Assembly (NCBI GenBank): GCA_028622995.1
Contig: JAJQJQ010000042.1
Location: 620,001 to 684,000, forward strand
Length of the DNA: 64,000 nt
DNA from: Panagrolaimus kolymaensis
Taxonomy: Eukaryota > Nematoda > Chromadorea > Rhabditida > Panagrolaimidae
Reading direction: 5' to 3'
In this document: positions 23,790-36,900 of the stretch, piece by piece
Layout: each line of letters starts with the position of its first letter
Position numbering within the stretch: the stretch's first letter is position 1
Translations under genes and position numbers: made by a program
Notes under the pieces: generated by a model
Told to the model about the DNA's origin: nothing
Databases searched by the model: none
Seen by the model: only the letters and a program-made list of their open reading frames with translations

Positions 23790-26700
23790 TGATAAATTTT
23801 TTTAAAAAAATAAAAGATGACTGTAACTCTTTTAATTATTGCTTCTTTTATTACTCAACTCTCCATTTTTTTTGATGGATTGAGAAAAAAACATTTGTTG
23901 TCGCATCGAGATCGATGATTTTTAGGGATAAATTTTTTTAAAAAAATAAAAGATGACTGTAACTCTTTAATTATTGCTTCTTTTATTACTCAACTCTCCA
24001 TTTTTTTTGATGGATTGAGAAAAAAACATTTGTTGTCGCATCGAGATCGATGATTTTTAGGGATAAATTTTTTTAAAAAAATAAAAGATGACTGTAACTC
24101 TTTTAATTATTGCTTCTTTTTATTTAAATTTCTCCATTTTTTTTGATGGATTGAGAAAAAAACATTTGTTGTCGCATCGAGATCGATGATTTTTAGGATA
24201 AATTTTTAAAAAAAAATAAAAGATGACTGTAACTCTTTTAATTATTGCTTCTTTTTATTTAAATTTCTCCATTTTTTTTGATGGATCGAGAAAAAAACAT
24301 TTGTTGTAGCATCGAGATCGATGATTTTTAGGGATAAATTTTTTAAAAAAAATAAAAGATGACTGTAACTCTTTTAATTATTGCTTCTTTTATTACTCAA
24401 CTCTCCATTTTTGTTGATGGATTGAGAAAAAAACATTTGTTGTCGCATCGAGATCGATGATTTTTAGGGATAAATTTTTAAAAAAAAATAAAAGATGACT
24501 GTAACTCTTTTAATTATTGCTTCTTTTTATTTAAATTTCTCCTTTTTTTTTGATGGATTGAGAAAAAAACATTTGTTGTCGCATCGAGATCGATGATTTT
24601 TAGGGATAAATTTTTAAAAAAAAATAAAAGATGACTGTAACTCTTTTAATTATTGCTTCTTTTTATTTAAATTTCTCCATTTTTTTTGATGGATTGAGAA
24701 AAAAACATTTGTTGTCGCATCGAGATCGATGATTTTTAGGGATAAATTTTTTTAAAAAAATAAAAGATGACTGTAACTCTTTTAATTATTGCTTCTTTTT
24801 ATTTAAATTTCTCCATTTTTTTGATGGATTGAGAAAAAAACATTTGTTGTCGCATCGAGATCGATGATTTTTAGGGATAAATTTTTAAAAAAAAATAAAA
24901 GATGACTGTAACTCTTTTAATTATTGCTTCTTTTATTACTCAACTCTCCATTTTTTTTGATGGATTGAGAAAAAAACATTTGTTGTCGCATCGAGATCGA
25001 TGATTTTTAGGGATAAATTTTTAAAAAAAAATAAAAGATGACTGTAACTCTTTTAATTATTGCTTCTTTTTATTTAAATTTCTCCATTTTTTTTGATGGA
25101 TTGAGAAAAAAACATTTGTTGTCGCATCGAGATCGATGATTTTTAGTGATAAATTTTTTTAAAAAAATAAAAGATGACTGTAACTCTTTTAATTATTGCT
25201 TCTTTTATTACTCAACTCTCCATTTTTTTTGATGGATCGAGAAAAAAACATTTGTTGTAGCATCGAGATCGATGATTTTTAGGGATAAATTTTTTTAAAA
25301 AAATAAAAGATGACTGTAACTCTTTTAATTATTGCTTCTTTTTATTTAAATTTCTCCATTTTTTTTGATGGATCGAGAAAAAAACATTTGTTGTAGCATC
25401 GAGATCGATGATTTTTAGGGATAAATTTTTTAAAAAAAATAAAAGATGACTGTAACTCTTTTAATTATTGCTTCTTTTATTACTCAACTCTCCATTTTTG
25501 TTGATGGATTGAGAAAAAAACATTTGTTGTCGCATCGAGATCGATGATTTTTAGGGATAAATTTTTAAAAAAAAATAAAAGATGACTGTAACTCTTTTAA
25601 TTATTGCTTCTTTTATTACTCAACTCTCCATTTTTGTTGATGGATTGAGAAAAAAACATTTGTTGTCGCATCGAGATCGATGATTTTTAGGGATAAATTT
25701 TTTTAAAAAAATAAAAGATGACTGTAACTCTTTTAATTATTGCTTCTTTTATTACTCAACTCTCCATTTTTGTTGATGGATTGAGAAAAAAACATTTGTT
25801 GTCGCATCGAGATCGATGATTTTTAGGGATAAATTTTTAAAAAAAAATAAAAGATGACTGTAACTCTTTTAATTATTGCTTCTTTTTATTTAAATTTCTC
25901 CTTTTTTTTTGATGGATTGAGAAAAAAACATTTGTTGTCGCATCGAGATCGATGATTTTTAGGGATAAATTTTTAAAAAAAAATAAAAGATGACTGTAAC
26001 TCTTTTAATTATTGCTTCTTTTTATTTAAATTTCTCCATTTTTTTTGATGGATTGAGAAAAAAACATTTGTTGTCGCATCGAGATCGATGATTTTTAGGG
26101 ATAAATTTTTTTAAAAAAATAAAAGATGACTGTAACTCTTTTAATTATTGCTTCTTTTTATTTAAATTTCTCCATTTTTTTTGATGGATTGAGAAAAAAA
26201 CATTTGTTGTCGCATCGAGATCGATGATTTTTAGTGATAAATTTTTTTAAAAAAATAAAAGATGACTGTAACTCTTTTAATTATTGCTTCTTTTATTACT
26301 CAACTCTCCATTTTTTTTGATGGATCGAGAAAAAAACATTTGTTGTAGCATCGAGATCGATGATTTTTAGGGATAAATTTTTTTAAAAAAATAAAAGATG
26401 ACTGTAACTCTTTTAATTATTGCTTCTTTTTATTTAAATTTCTCCATTTTTTTTGATGGATCGAGAAAAAAACATTTGTTGTAGCATCGAGATCGATGAT
26501 TTTTAGGGATAAATTTTTTAAAAAAAATAAAAGATGACTGTAACTCTTTTAATTATTGCTTCTTTTATTACTCAACTCTCCATTTTTGTTGATGGATTGA
26601 GAAAAAAACATTTGTTGTCGCATCGAGATCGATGATTTTTAGGGATAAATTTTTAAAAAAAAATAAAAGATGACTGTAACTCTTTTAATTATTGCTTCTT

Positions 26701-28274
26701 TTTATTTAAATTTCTCCTTTTTTTTTGATGGATTGAGAAAAAAACATTTGTTGTCGCATCGAGATCGATGATTTTTAGGGATAAATTTTTAAAAAAAAAT
26801 AAAAGATGACTGTAACTCTTTTAATTATTGCTTCTTTTATTACTCAACTCTCCATTTTTTTTGATGGATTGAGAAAAAAACATTTGTTGTCGCATCGAGA
26901 TCGATGATTTTTAGGGATAAATTTTTAAAAAAAAATAAAAGATGACTGTAACTCTTTTAATTATTGCTTCTTTTTATTTAAATTTCTCCATTTTTTTTGA
27001 TGGATTGAGAAAAAAACATTTGTTGTCGCATCGAGATCGATGATTTTTAGTGATAAATTTTTTTAAAAAAATAAAAGATGACTGTAACTCTTTTAATTAT
27101 TGCTTCTTTTATTACTCAACTCTCCATTTTTTTTGATGGATCGAGAAAAAAACATTTGTTGTAGCATCGAGATCGATGATTTTTAGGGATAAATTTTTTT
27201 AAAAAAATAAAAGATGACTGTAACTCTTTTAATTATTGCTTCTTTTATTACTCAACTCTCCATTTTTGTTGATGGATTGAGAAAAAAACATTTGTTGTCG
27301 CATCGAGATCGATGATTTTTAGGGATAAATTTTTTTAAAAAAATAAAAGATGACTGTAACTCTTTTAATTATTGCTTCTTTTATTACTCAACTCTCCATT
27401 TTTGTTGATGGATTGAGAAAAAAACATTTGTTGTCGCATCGAGATCGATGATTTTTAGGGATAAATTTTTTTAAAAAAATAAAAGATGACTGTAACTCTT
27501 TTAATTATTGCTTCTTTTATTACTCAACTCTCCATTTTTGTTGATGGATTGAGAAAAAAACATTTGTTGTCGCATCGAGATCGATGATTTTTAGGGATAA
27601 ATTTTTAAAAAAAAATAAAAGATGACTGTAACTCTTTTAATTATTGCTTCTTTTTATTTAAATTTCTCCTTTTTTTTTGATGGATTGAGAAAAAAACATT
27701 TGTTGTCGCATCGAGATCGATGATTTTTAGGGATAAATTTTTAAAAAAAAATAAAAGATGACTGTAACTCTTTTAATTATTGCTTCTTTTTATTTAAATT
27801 TCTCCATTTTTTTTGATGGATTGAGAAAAAAACATTTGTTGTCGCATCGAGATCGATGATTTTTAGGGATAAATTTTTTTAAAAAAATAAAAGATGACTG
27901 TAACTCTTTTAATTATTGCTTCTTTTTATTTAAATTTCTCCATTTTTTTGATGGATTGAGAAAAAAACATTTGTTGTCGCATCGAGATCGATGATTTTTA
28001 GGGATAAATTTTTAAAAAAAAATAAAAGATGACTGTAACTCTTTTAATTATTGCTTCTTTTATTACTCAACTCTCCATTTTTTTTGATGGATTGAGAAAA
28101 AAACATTTGTTGTCGCATCGAGATCGATGATTTTTAGGGATAAATTTTTAAAAAAAAATAAAAGATGACTGTAACTCTTTTAATTATTGCTTCTTTTTAT
28201 TTAAATTTCTCCATTTTTTTTGATGGATTGAGAAAAAAACATTTGTTGTCGCATCGAGATCGATGATTTTTAGT
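23790..28274. repeat. Variable-length higher-order repeat marked by TTAGTGATA and CTCCTTTT
   Basis: TTAGTGATA occurs at 23790, 25147, 26235, 27051 and 28274 (intervals 1357, 1088, 816, 1223). CTCCTTTTTTTT occurs at 24542, 25901, 26717 and 27669 (1359, 816, 952). The two markers alternate, and the distance from the first to the second is 752, 754, 482 and 618 bp. Copies of the same HOR therefore differ by whole monomers. In the 27.2-27.6 kb copy, three GTTGATGG class A monomers stand in a row where the 26.5 kb copy has one. This is the pattern expected from unequal exchange or slippage within an HOR. Confidence 0.85.
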
Positions 28275-28824
28275 GATAAATTTTTTTAAAAAAATAAAAG
28301 ATGACTGTAACTCTTTTAATTATTGCTTCTTTTATTACTCAACTCTCCATTTTTTTTGATGGATCGAGAAAAAAACATTTGTTGTAGCATCGAGATCGAT
28401 GATTTTTAGGGATAAATTTTTTTAAAAAAATAAAAGATGACTGTAACTCTTTTAATTATTGCTTCTTTTATTACTCAACTCTCCATTTTTGTTGATGGAT
28501 TGAGAAAAAAACATTTGTTGTCGCATCGAGATCGATGATTTTTAGGGATAAATTTTTTTAAAAAAATAAAAGATGACTGTAACTCTTTTAATTATTGCTT
28601 CTTTTATTACTCAACTCTCCATTTTTGTTGAAGGATTGAGAAAAAAACATTTGTTGTCGCATCGAGATCGATGATTTTTAGGGATAAATTTTTTTAAAAA
28701 AATAAAAGATGACTGTAACTCTTTTAATTATTGCTTCTTTTTATTTAAATTTCTCCATTTTTTTTGATGGATTGAGAAAAAAACATTTGTTGTCGCATCG
28801 AGATCGATGATTTTTAGGATAAAT

Positions 28825-31800
28825 ATTTTTAAAAAAATAAAAGATGACTGTAACTCTTTTAATTATTGCTTCTTTTTATTTAAATTTCTCCATTTTTTTT
28901 GATGGATCGAGAAAAAAACATTTGTTGTAGCATCGAGATCGATGATTTTTAGGGAAAAATTTTTTTAAAAAAATAAAAGATGACTGTAACTCTTTTAATT
29001 ATTGCTTCTTTTATTACTCAACTCTCCATTTTTGTTGATGGATTGAGAAAAAAACATTTGTTGTCGCATCGAGATCGATGATTTTTAGGGATAAATTTTT
29101 AAAAAAAAATAAAAGATGACTGTAACTCTTTTAATTATTGCTTCTTTTTATTTAAATTTCTCCATTTTTTTTGATGGATTGAGAAAAAAACATTTGTTGT
29201 CGCATCGAGATCGATGATTTTTAGGATAAATTTTTAAAAAAAAATAAAAGATGACTGAAACTCTTTTAATTATTGCTTCTTTTATTACTCAACTCTCCAT
29301 TTTTGTTGATGGATTGAGAAAAAAACATTTGTTGTCGCATCGAGATCGATGATTTTTAGGGATAAATTTTTTAAAAAAAATAAAAGATGACTGTAACTCT
29401 TTTAATTATTGCTTCTTTAATTACTCAACTCTCCATTTTTGTTGATGGATTGAGAAAAAAACATTTGTTGTCGCATCGAGATCGATGATTTTTAGGATAA
29501 ATATTTTTAAAAAAATAAAAGATGACTGTAACTCTTTTAATTATTGCTTCTTTTTATTTAAATTTCTCCATTTTTTTTGATGGATTGAGAAAAAAACATT
29601 TGTTGTCGCATCGAGATCGATGATTTTTAGGATAAATTTTTAAAAAAAAATAAAAGATGACTGAAACTCTTTTAATTATTGCTTCTTTTATTACTCAACT
29701 CTCCATTTTTGTTGATGGATTGAGAAAAAAACATTTGTTGTCGCATCGAGATCGATGATTTTTAGGGATAAATTTTTTAAAAAAAATAAAAGATGACTGT
29801 AACTCTTTTAATTATTGCTTCTTTTATTACTCAACTCTCCATTTTTGTTGATGGATTGAGAAAAAAACATTTGTTGTCGCATCGAGATCGATGATTTTTA
29901 GGGATAAATTTTTTTAAAAAAATAAAAGATGACTGTAACTCTTTTAATTATTGCTTCTTTTATTACTCAACTCTCCATTTTTGTTGAAGGATTGAGAAAA
30001 AAACATTTGTTGTCGCATCGAGATCGATGATTTTTAGGGATAAATTTTTTTAAAAAAATAAAAGATGACTGTAACTCTTTTAATTATTGCTTCTTTTTAT
30101 TTAAATTTCTCCATTTTTTTTGATGGATTGAGAAAAAAACATTTGTTGTCGCATCGAGATCGATGATTTTTAGGATAAATATTTTTAAAAAAATAAAAGA
30201 TGACTGTAACTCTTTTAATTATTGCTTCTTTTTATTTAAATTTCTCCATTTTTTTTGATGGATCGAGAAAAAAACATTTGTTGTAGCATCGAGATCGATG
30301 ATTTTTAGGGAAAAATTTTTTTAAAAAAATAAAAGATGACTGTAACTCTTTTAATTATTGCTTCTTTTATTACTCAACTCTCCATTTTTGTTGATGGATT
30401 GAGAAAAAAACATTTGTTGTCGCATCGAGATCGATGATTTTTAGGGATAAATTTTTAAAAAAAAATAAAAGATGACTTTAACTCTTTTAATTATTGCTTC
30501 TTTTTATTTAAATTTCTCCATTTTTTTTGATGGATTGAGAAAAAAACATTTGTTGTCGCATCGAGATCGATGATTTTTAGGATAAATTTTTAAAAAAAAA
30601 TAAAAGATGACTGAAACTCTTTTAATTATTGCTTCTTTTATTACTCAACTCTCCATTTTTGTTGATGGATTGAGAAAAAAACATTTGTTGTCGCATCGAG
30701 ATCGATGATTTTTAGGGATAAATTTTTTAAAAAAAATAAAAGATGACTGTAACTCTTTTAATTATTGCTTCTTTAATTACTCAACTCTCCATTTTTGTTG
30801 ATGGATTGAGAAAAAAACATTTGTTGTCGCATCGAGATCGATGATTTTTAGGATAAATATTTTTAAAAAAATAAAAGATGACTGTAACTCTTTTAATTAT
30901 TGCTTCTTTTTATTTAAATTTCTCCATTTTTTTTGATGGATTGAGAAAAAAACATTTGTTGTCGCATCGAGATCGATGATTTTTAGGATAAATTTTTAAA
31001 AAAAAATAAAAGATGACTGAAACTCTTTTAATTATTGCTTCTTTTATTACTCAACTCTCCATTTTTGTTGATGGATTGAGAAAAAAACATTTGTTGTCGC
31101 ATCGAGATCGATGATTTTTAGGGATAAATTTTTTAAAAAAAATAAAAGATGACTGTAACTCTTTTAATTATTGCTTCTTTTATTACTCAACTCTCCATTT
31201 TTGTTGATGGATTGAGAAAAAAACATTTGTTGTCGCATCGAGATCGATGATTTTTAGGGATAAATTTTTAAAAAAAAATAAAAGATGACTGTAACTCTTT
31301 TAATTATTGCTTCTTTTTATTTAAATTTCTCCATTTTTTTTGATGGATTGAGAAAAAAACATTTGTTGTCGCATCGAGATCGATGATTTTTAGGATAAAT
31401 ATTTTTAAAAAAATAAAAGATGACTGTAACTCTTTTAATTATTGCTTCTTTTTATTTAAATTTCTCCATTTTTTTTGATGGATCGAGAAAAAAACATTTG
31501 TTGTAGCATCGAGATCGATGATTTTTAGGGAAAAATTTTTTTAAAAAAATAAAAGATGACTGTAACTCTTTTAATTATTGCTTCTTTTATTACTCAACTC
31601 TCCATTTTTGTTGATGGATTGAGAAAAAAACATTTGTTGTCGCATCGAGATCGATGATTTTTAGGATAAATTTTTAAAAAAAAATAAAAGATGACTGAAA
31701 CTCTTTTAATTATTGCTTCTTTTATTACTCAACTCTCCATTTTTGTTGATGGATTGAGAAAAAAACATTTGTTGTCGCATCGAGATCGATGATTTTTAGG

Positions 31801-33780
31801 GATAAATTTTTTAAAAAAAATAAAAGATGACTGTAACTCTTTTAATTATTGCTTCTTTTATTACTCAACTCTCCATTTTTGTTGATGGATTGAGAAAAAA
31901 ACATTTGTTGTCGCATCGAGATCGATGATTTTTAGGGATAAATTTTTTTAAAAAAATAAAAGATGACTGTAACTCTTTTAATTATTGCTTCTTTTATTAC
32001 TCAACTCTCCATTTTTGTTGAAGGATTGAGAAAAAAACATTTGTTGTCGCATCGAGATCGATGATTTTTAGGGATAAATTTTTTTAAAAAAATAAAAGAT
32101 GACTGTAACTCTTTTAATTATTGCTTCTTTTTATTTAAATTTCTCCATTTTTTTTGATGGATTGAGAAAAAAACATTTGTTGTCGCATCGAGATCGATGA
32201 TTTTTAGGATAAATATTTTTAAAAAAATAAAAGATGACTGTAACTCTTTTAATTATTGCTTCTTTTTATTTAAATTTCTCCATTTTTTTTGATGGATCGA
32301 GAAAAAAACATTTGTTGTAGCATCGAGATCGATGATTTTTAGGGAAAAATTTTTTTAAAAAAATAAAAGATGACTGTAACTCTTTTAATTATTGCTTCTT
32401 TTATTACTCAACTCTCCATTTTTGTTGATGGATTGAGAAAAAAACATTTGTTGTCGCATCGAGATCGATGATTTTTAGGGATAAATTTTTAAAAAAAAAT
32501 AAAAGATGACTGTAACTCTTTTAATTATTGCTTCTTTTTATTTAAATTTCTCCATTTTTTTTGATGGATTGAGAAAAAAACATTTGTTGTCGCATCGAGA
32601 TCGATGATTTTTAGGATAAATTTTTAAAAAAAAATAAAAGATGACTGAAACTCTTTTAATTATTGCTTCTTTTATTACTCAACTCTCCATTTTTGTTGAT
32701 GGATTGAGAAAAAAACATTTGTTGTCGCATCGAGATCGATGATTTTTAGGGATAAATTTTTTAAAAAAAATAAAAGATGACTGTAACTCTTTTAATTATT
32801 GCTTCTTTAATTACTCAACTCTCCATTTTTGTTGATGGATTGAGAAAAAAACATTTGTTGTCGCATCGAGATCGATGATTTTTAGGATAAATATTTTTAA
32901 AAAAATAAAAGATGACTGTAACTCTTTTAATTATTGCTTCTTTTTATTTAAATTTCTCCATTTTTTTTGATGGATCGAGAAAAAAACATTTGTTGTAGCA
33001 TCGAGATCGATGATTTTTAGGGAAAAATTTTTTTAAAAAAATAAAAGATGACTGTAACTCTTTTAATTATTGCTTCTTTTATTACTCAACTCTCCATTTT
33101 TGTTGATGGATTGAGAAAAAAACATTTGTTGTCGCATCGAGATCGATGATTTTTAGGGATAAATTTTTTTAAAAAAATAAAAGATGACTGTAACTCTTTT
33201 AATTATTGCTTCTTTTTATTTAAATTTCTCCATTTTTTTTGATGGATTGAGAAAAAAACATTTGTTGTCGCATCGAGATCGATGATTTTTAGGGATAAAT
33301 TTTTATAAAAAAATAAAAGATGACTGTAACTCTTTTAATTATTGCTTCTTTTATTACTCAACTCTCCATTTTTTTTGATGGATTGAGAAAAAAACATTTG
33401 TTGTCGCATCGAGATCGATTATTTTTAGGGATAAATTTTTTTAAAAAAATAAAAGATGACTGTAACTCTTTTAATTATTGCTTCTTTTTATTTAAATTTC
33501 TCCATTTTTTTTGATGGATTGAGAAAAAAACATTTGTTGTCGCATCGAGATCGATGATTTTTAGGATAAATATTTTTAAAAAAATAAAAGATGACTGTAA
33601 CTCTTTTAATTATTGCTTCTTTTTATTTAAATTTCTCCATTTTTTTTGATGGATCGAGAAAAAAACATTTGTTGTAGCATCGAGATCGATGATTTTTAGG
33701 GAAAAATTTTTTTAAAAAAATAAAAGATGACTGTAACTCTTTTAATTATTGCTTCTTTTATTACTCAACTCTCCATTTTT
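28825..33780. repeat. 678-bp pentamer-based higher-order repeat
   Basis: The AAATATTTTTAAA variant occurs at 28825, 29503, 30181, 30859, 31401, 32215, 32893 and 33572 (intervals 678, 678, 678, 542, 814, 678, 679). AGGGAAAAAT (T to A) occurs at 28956, 30312, 31532, 32346, 33024 and 33703. CTTTAATTACTC occurs at 29419, 30775 and 32809. 678 is five monomers less 2 bp, reflecting TTAGGATA units. Intervals of 542 and 814 are four and six monomers. The core pair is TTAGGATAAATATTT followed by the AGGGAAAA unit, with TGAAACTC units inserted in some copies. Confidence 0.87.
33320..33514 (+). other. 64-codon chance open frame, not a gene
   Basis: The frame opens at the ATG at monomer position 50 and would normally stop after 33 codons at the TGA in CGATGATTT of the next unit. 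Here a G to T change at 33420 converts that TGA to TTA, so the frame runs on into the following monomer in a different phase. The translated sequence is hydrophobic, low in complexity and rich in F, L, K and I. Homologous monomers elsewhere are cut by TAG, 1-bp indels or the usual TGA. I see no supporting codon pattern, no ribosome-binding context and no family resemblance. I call it a by-product of satellite sequence with low coding probability. Confidence 0.9.
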
Positions 33781-33979
33781 GTTGATGGATTGAGAAAAAA
33801 ACATTTGTTGTCGCATCGAGATCGATGATTTTTAGGGATAAATTTTTAAAAAAAAATAAAAGATGACTGTAACTCTTTTAATTATTGCTTCTTTTTATTT
33901 AAATTTCTCCATTTTTTTTGATGGATTGAGAAAAAAACATTTGTTGTCGCATCGAGATCGATGATTTTTAGGATAAATT

Positions 33980-36900
33980 TTTAAAAAAAAATAAAAGATG
34001 ACTGAAACTCTTTTAATTATTGCTTCTTTTATTACTCAACTCTCCATTTTTGTTGATGGATTGAGAAAAAAACATTTGTTGTCGCATCGAGATCGATGAT
34101 TTTTAGGGATAAATTTTTTTAAAAAAATAAAAGATGACTGTAACTCTTTTAATTATTGCTTCTTTTATTACTCAACTCTCCATTTTTTTTGATGGATTGA
34201 GAAAAAAACATTTGTTGTCGCATCGAGATCGATGATTTTTAGGGATAAATTTTTAAAAAAAAATAAAAGATGACTGTAACTCTTTTAATTATTGCTTCTT
34301 TTTATTTAAATTTCTCCATTTTTTTTGATGGATTGAGAAAAAAACATTTGTTGTCGCATCGAGATCGATGATTTTTAGGATAAATTTTTAAAAAAAAATA
34401 AAAGATGACTGAAACTCTTTTAATTATTGCTTCTTTTATTACTCAACTCTCCATTTTTGTTGATGGATTGAGAAAAAAACATTTGTTGTCGCATCGAGAT
34501 CGATGATTTTTAGGGATAAATTTTTTTAAAAAAATAAAAGATGACTGTAACTCTTTTAATTATTGCTTCTTTTATTACTCAACTCTCCATTTTTTTTGAT
34601 GGATTGAGAAAAAAACATTTGTTGTCGCATCGAGATCGATGATTTTTAGGGATAAATTTTTAAAAAAAAATAAAAGATGACTGTAACTCTTTTAATTATT
34701 GCTTCTTTTTATTTAAATTTCTCCATTTTTTTTGATGGATTGAGAAAAAAACATTTGTTGTCGCATCGAGATCGATGATTTTTAGGATAAATTTTTAAAA
34801 AAAAATAAAAGATGACTGAAACTCTTTTAATTATTGCTTCTTTTATTACTCAACTCTCCATTTTTGTTGATGGATTGAGAAAAAAACATTTGTTGTCGCA
34901 TCGAGATCGATGATTTTTAGGGATAAATTTTTTAAAAAAAATAAAAGATGACTGTAACTCTTTTAATTATTGCTTCTTTTTATTTAAATTTCTCCATTTT
35001 TTTTGATGGATTGAGAAAAAAACATTTGTTGTCGCATCGAGATCGATGATTTTTAGGGATAAATTTTTTTAAAAAAATAAAAGATGACTGTAACTCTTTT
35101 AATTATTGCTTCTTTTATTACTCAACTCTCCATTTTTGTTGATGGATTGAGAAAAAAACATTTGTTGTCGCATCGAGATCGATGATTTTTAGGGATAAAT
35201 TTTTTTAAAAAAATAAAAGATGACTGTAACTCTTTAATTATTGCTTCTTTTATTACTCAACTCTCCATTTTTTTTGATGGATTGAGAAAAAAACATTTGT
35301 TGTCGCATCGAGATCGATGATTTTTAGGGATAAATTTTTTTAAAAAAATAAAAGATGACTGTAACTCTTTTAATTATTGCTTCTTTTATTACTCAACTCT
35401 CCATTTTTTTGATGGATTGAGAAAAAAACATTTGTTGTCGCATCGAGATCGATGATTTTTAGGGATAAATTTTTAAAAAAAAATAAAAGATGACTGTAAC
35501 TCTTTTAATTATTGCTTCTTTTATTACTCAACTCTCCATTTTTTTTGATGGATTGAGAAAAAAACATTTGTTGTCGCATCGAGATCGATGATTTTTAGGG
35601 ATAAATTTTTAAAAAAAAATAAAAGATGACTGTAACTCTTTTAATTATTGCTTCTTTTTATTTAAATTTCTCCATTTTTTTTGATGGATTGAGAAAAAAA
35701 CATTTGTTGTCGCATCGAGATCGATGATTTTTAGGATAAATTTTTAAAAAAAAATAAAAGATGACTGAAACTCTTTTAATTATTGCTTCTTTTATTACTC
35801 AACTCTCCATTTTTGTTGATGGATTGAGAAAAAAACATTTGTTGTCGCATCGAGATCGATGATTTTTAGGGATAAATTTTTTTAAAAAAATAAAAGATGA
35901 CTGTAACTCTTTTAATTATTGCTTCTTTTATTACTCAACTCTCCATTTTTTTTGATGGATTGAGAAAAAAACATTTGTTGTCGCATCGAGATCGATGATT
36001 TTTAGGGATAAATTTTTAAAAAAAAATAAAAGATGACTGTAACTCTTTTAATTATTGCTTCTTTTTATTTAAATTTCTCCATTTTTTTTGATGGATTGAG
36101 AAAAAAACATTTGTTGTCGCATCGAGATCGATGATTTTTAGGATAAATTTTTAAAAAAAAATAAAAGATGACTGAAACTCTTTTAATTATTGCTTCTTTT
36201 ATTACTCAACTCTCCATTTTTGTTGATGGATTGAGAAAAAAACATTTGTTGTCGCATCGAGATCGATGATTTTTAGGGATAAATTTTTTAAAAAAAATAA
36301 AAGATGACTGTAACTCTTTTAATTATTGCTTCTTTTTATTTAAATTTCTCCATTTTTTTTGATGGATTGAGAAAAAAACATTTGTTGTCGCATCGAGATC
36401 GATGATTTTTAGGGATAAATTTTTTTAAAAAAATAAAAGATGACTGTAACTCTTTTAATTATTGCTTCTTTTATTACTCAACTCTCCATTTTTGTTGATG
36501 GATTGAGAAAAAAACATTTGTTGTCGCATCGAGATCGATGATTTTTAGGGATAAATTTTTTTAAAAAAATAAAAGATGACTGTAACTCTTTAATTATTGC
36601 TTCTTTTATTACTCAACTCTCCATTTTTTTTGATGGATTGAGAAAAAAACATTTGTTGTCGCATCGAGATCGATGATTTTTAGGGATAAATTTTTTTAAA
36701 AAAATAAAAGATGACTGTAACTCTTTTAATTATTGCTTCTTTTATTACTCAACTCTCCATTTTTTTGATGGATTGAGAAAAAAACATTTGTTGTCGCATC
36801 GAGATCGATGATTTTTAGGGATAAATTTTTAAAAAAAAATAAAAGATGACTGTAACTCTTTTAATTATTGCTTCTTTTATTACTCAACTCTCCATTTTTT
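33980..36900. repeat. 407-bp trimers within a 1356-bp 10-mer duplication
   Basis: The GACTGAAACTC word lies at 34005, 34412 and 34819, 407 bp apart (three monomers less 1 bp). It recurs at 35768 and 36175, each 1356 bp after its counterpart at 34412 and 34819. A private one-base loss, CTCTTTAATT, at 35229 recurs at 36585, also 1356 bp later. A trimer array was therefore formed first, and then a ten-monomer block containing part of it was duplicated. Confidence 0.86.

Larger units (their letters stand above)
18631..24700. repeat. Block repeated at 2039 and 3398 bp offsets
   Basis: The TTAGGATA unit at 18758 recurs at 20797 and 24195. The CTCCTTTTTTTT variant (A to T after CTCC) at 19105 recurs at 21144 and 24542. 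Both markers give offsets of 2039 and then 3398 bp, so one block of several monomers exists in three copies. 3398 is 25 monomers less 2 bp, so the stretch between copies 2 and 3 has been expanded by about ten monomers relative to the gap between copies 1 and 2. The T8 form at 18631 is absent at the corresponding place in copy 2. Confidence 0.8.
671..33677. repeat. Zone carrying the TAG-ended (TGTAGCAT) monomer subfamily
   Basis: Many monomers between these points end TGTAG instead of TGTCG (position 135 C to A). They usually also carry GGATCGAG in place of GGATTGAG (position 114 T to C). Instances include 671, 1216, 10576 and the last one seen, at 33675-33677. I saw none from 33.7 kb to the end of the window, so this is a zone boundary inside the array. 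Monomers with GGATTGAG plus TAG (for example before 1354, and near 14.8, 15.06, 16.8 and 21.59 kb) and one with GGATCGAG plus TCG (about 22.1 kb) look like recombinants between the two linked sites. Confidence 0.8.

Noticed and set aside
33320..33514. 64-codon open reading frame as a protein-coding gene
   Set aside because: It arises from one G to T change at 33420 that removes the usual TGA of the satellite frame, and the rest is repeat sequence found hundreds of times with disabling changes.
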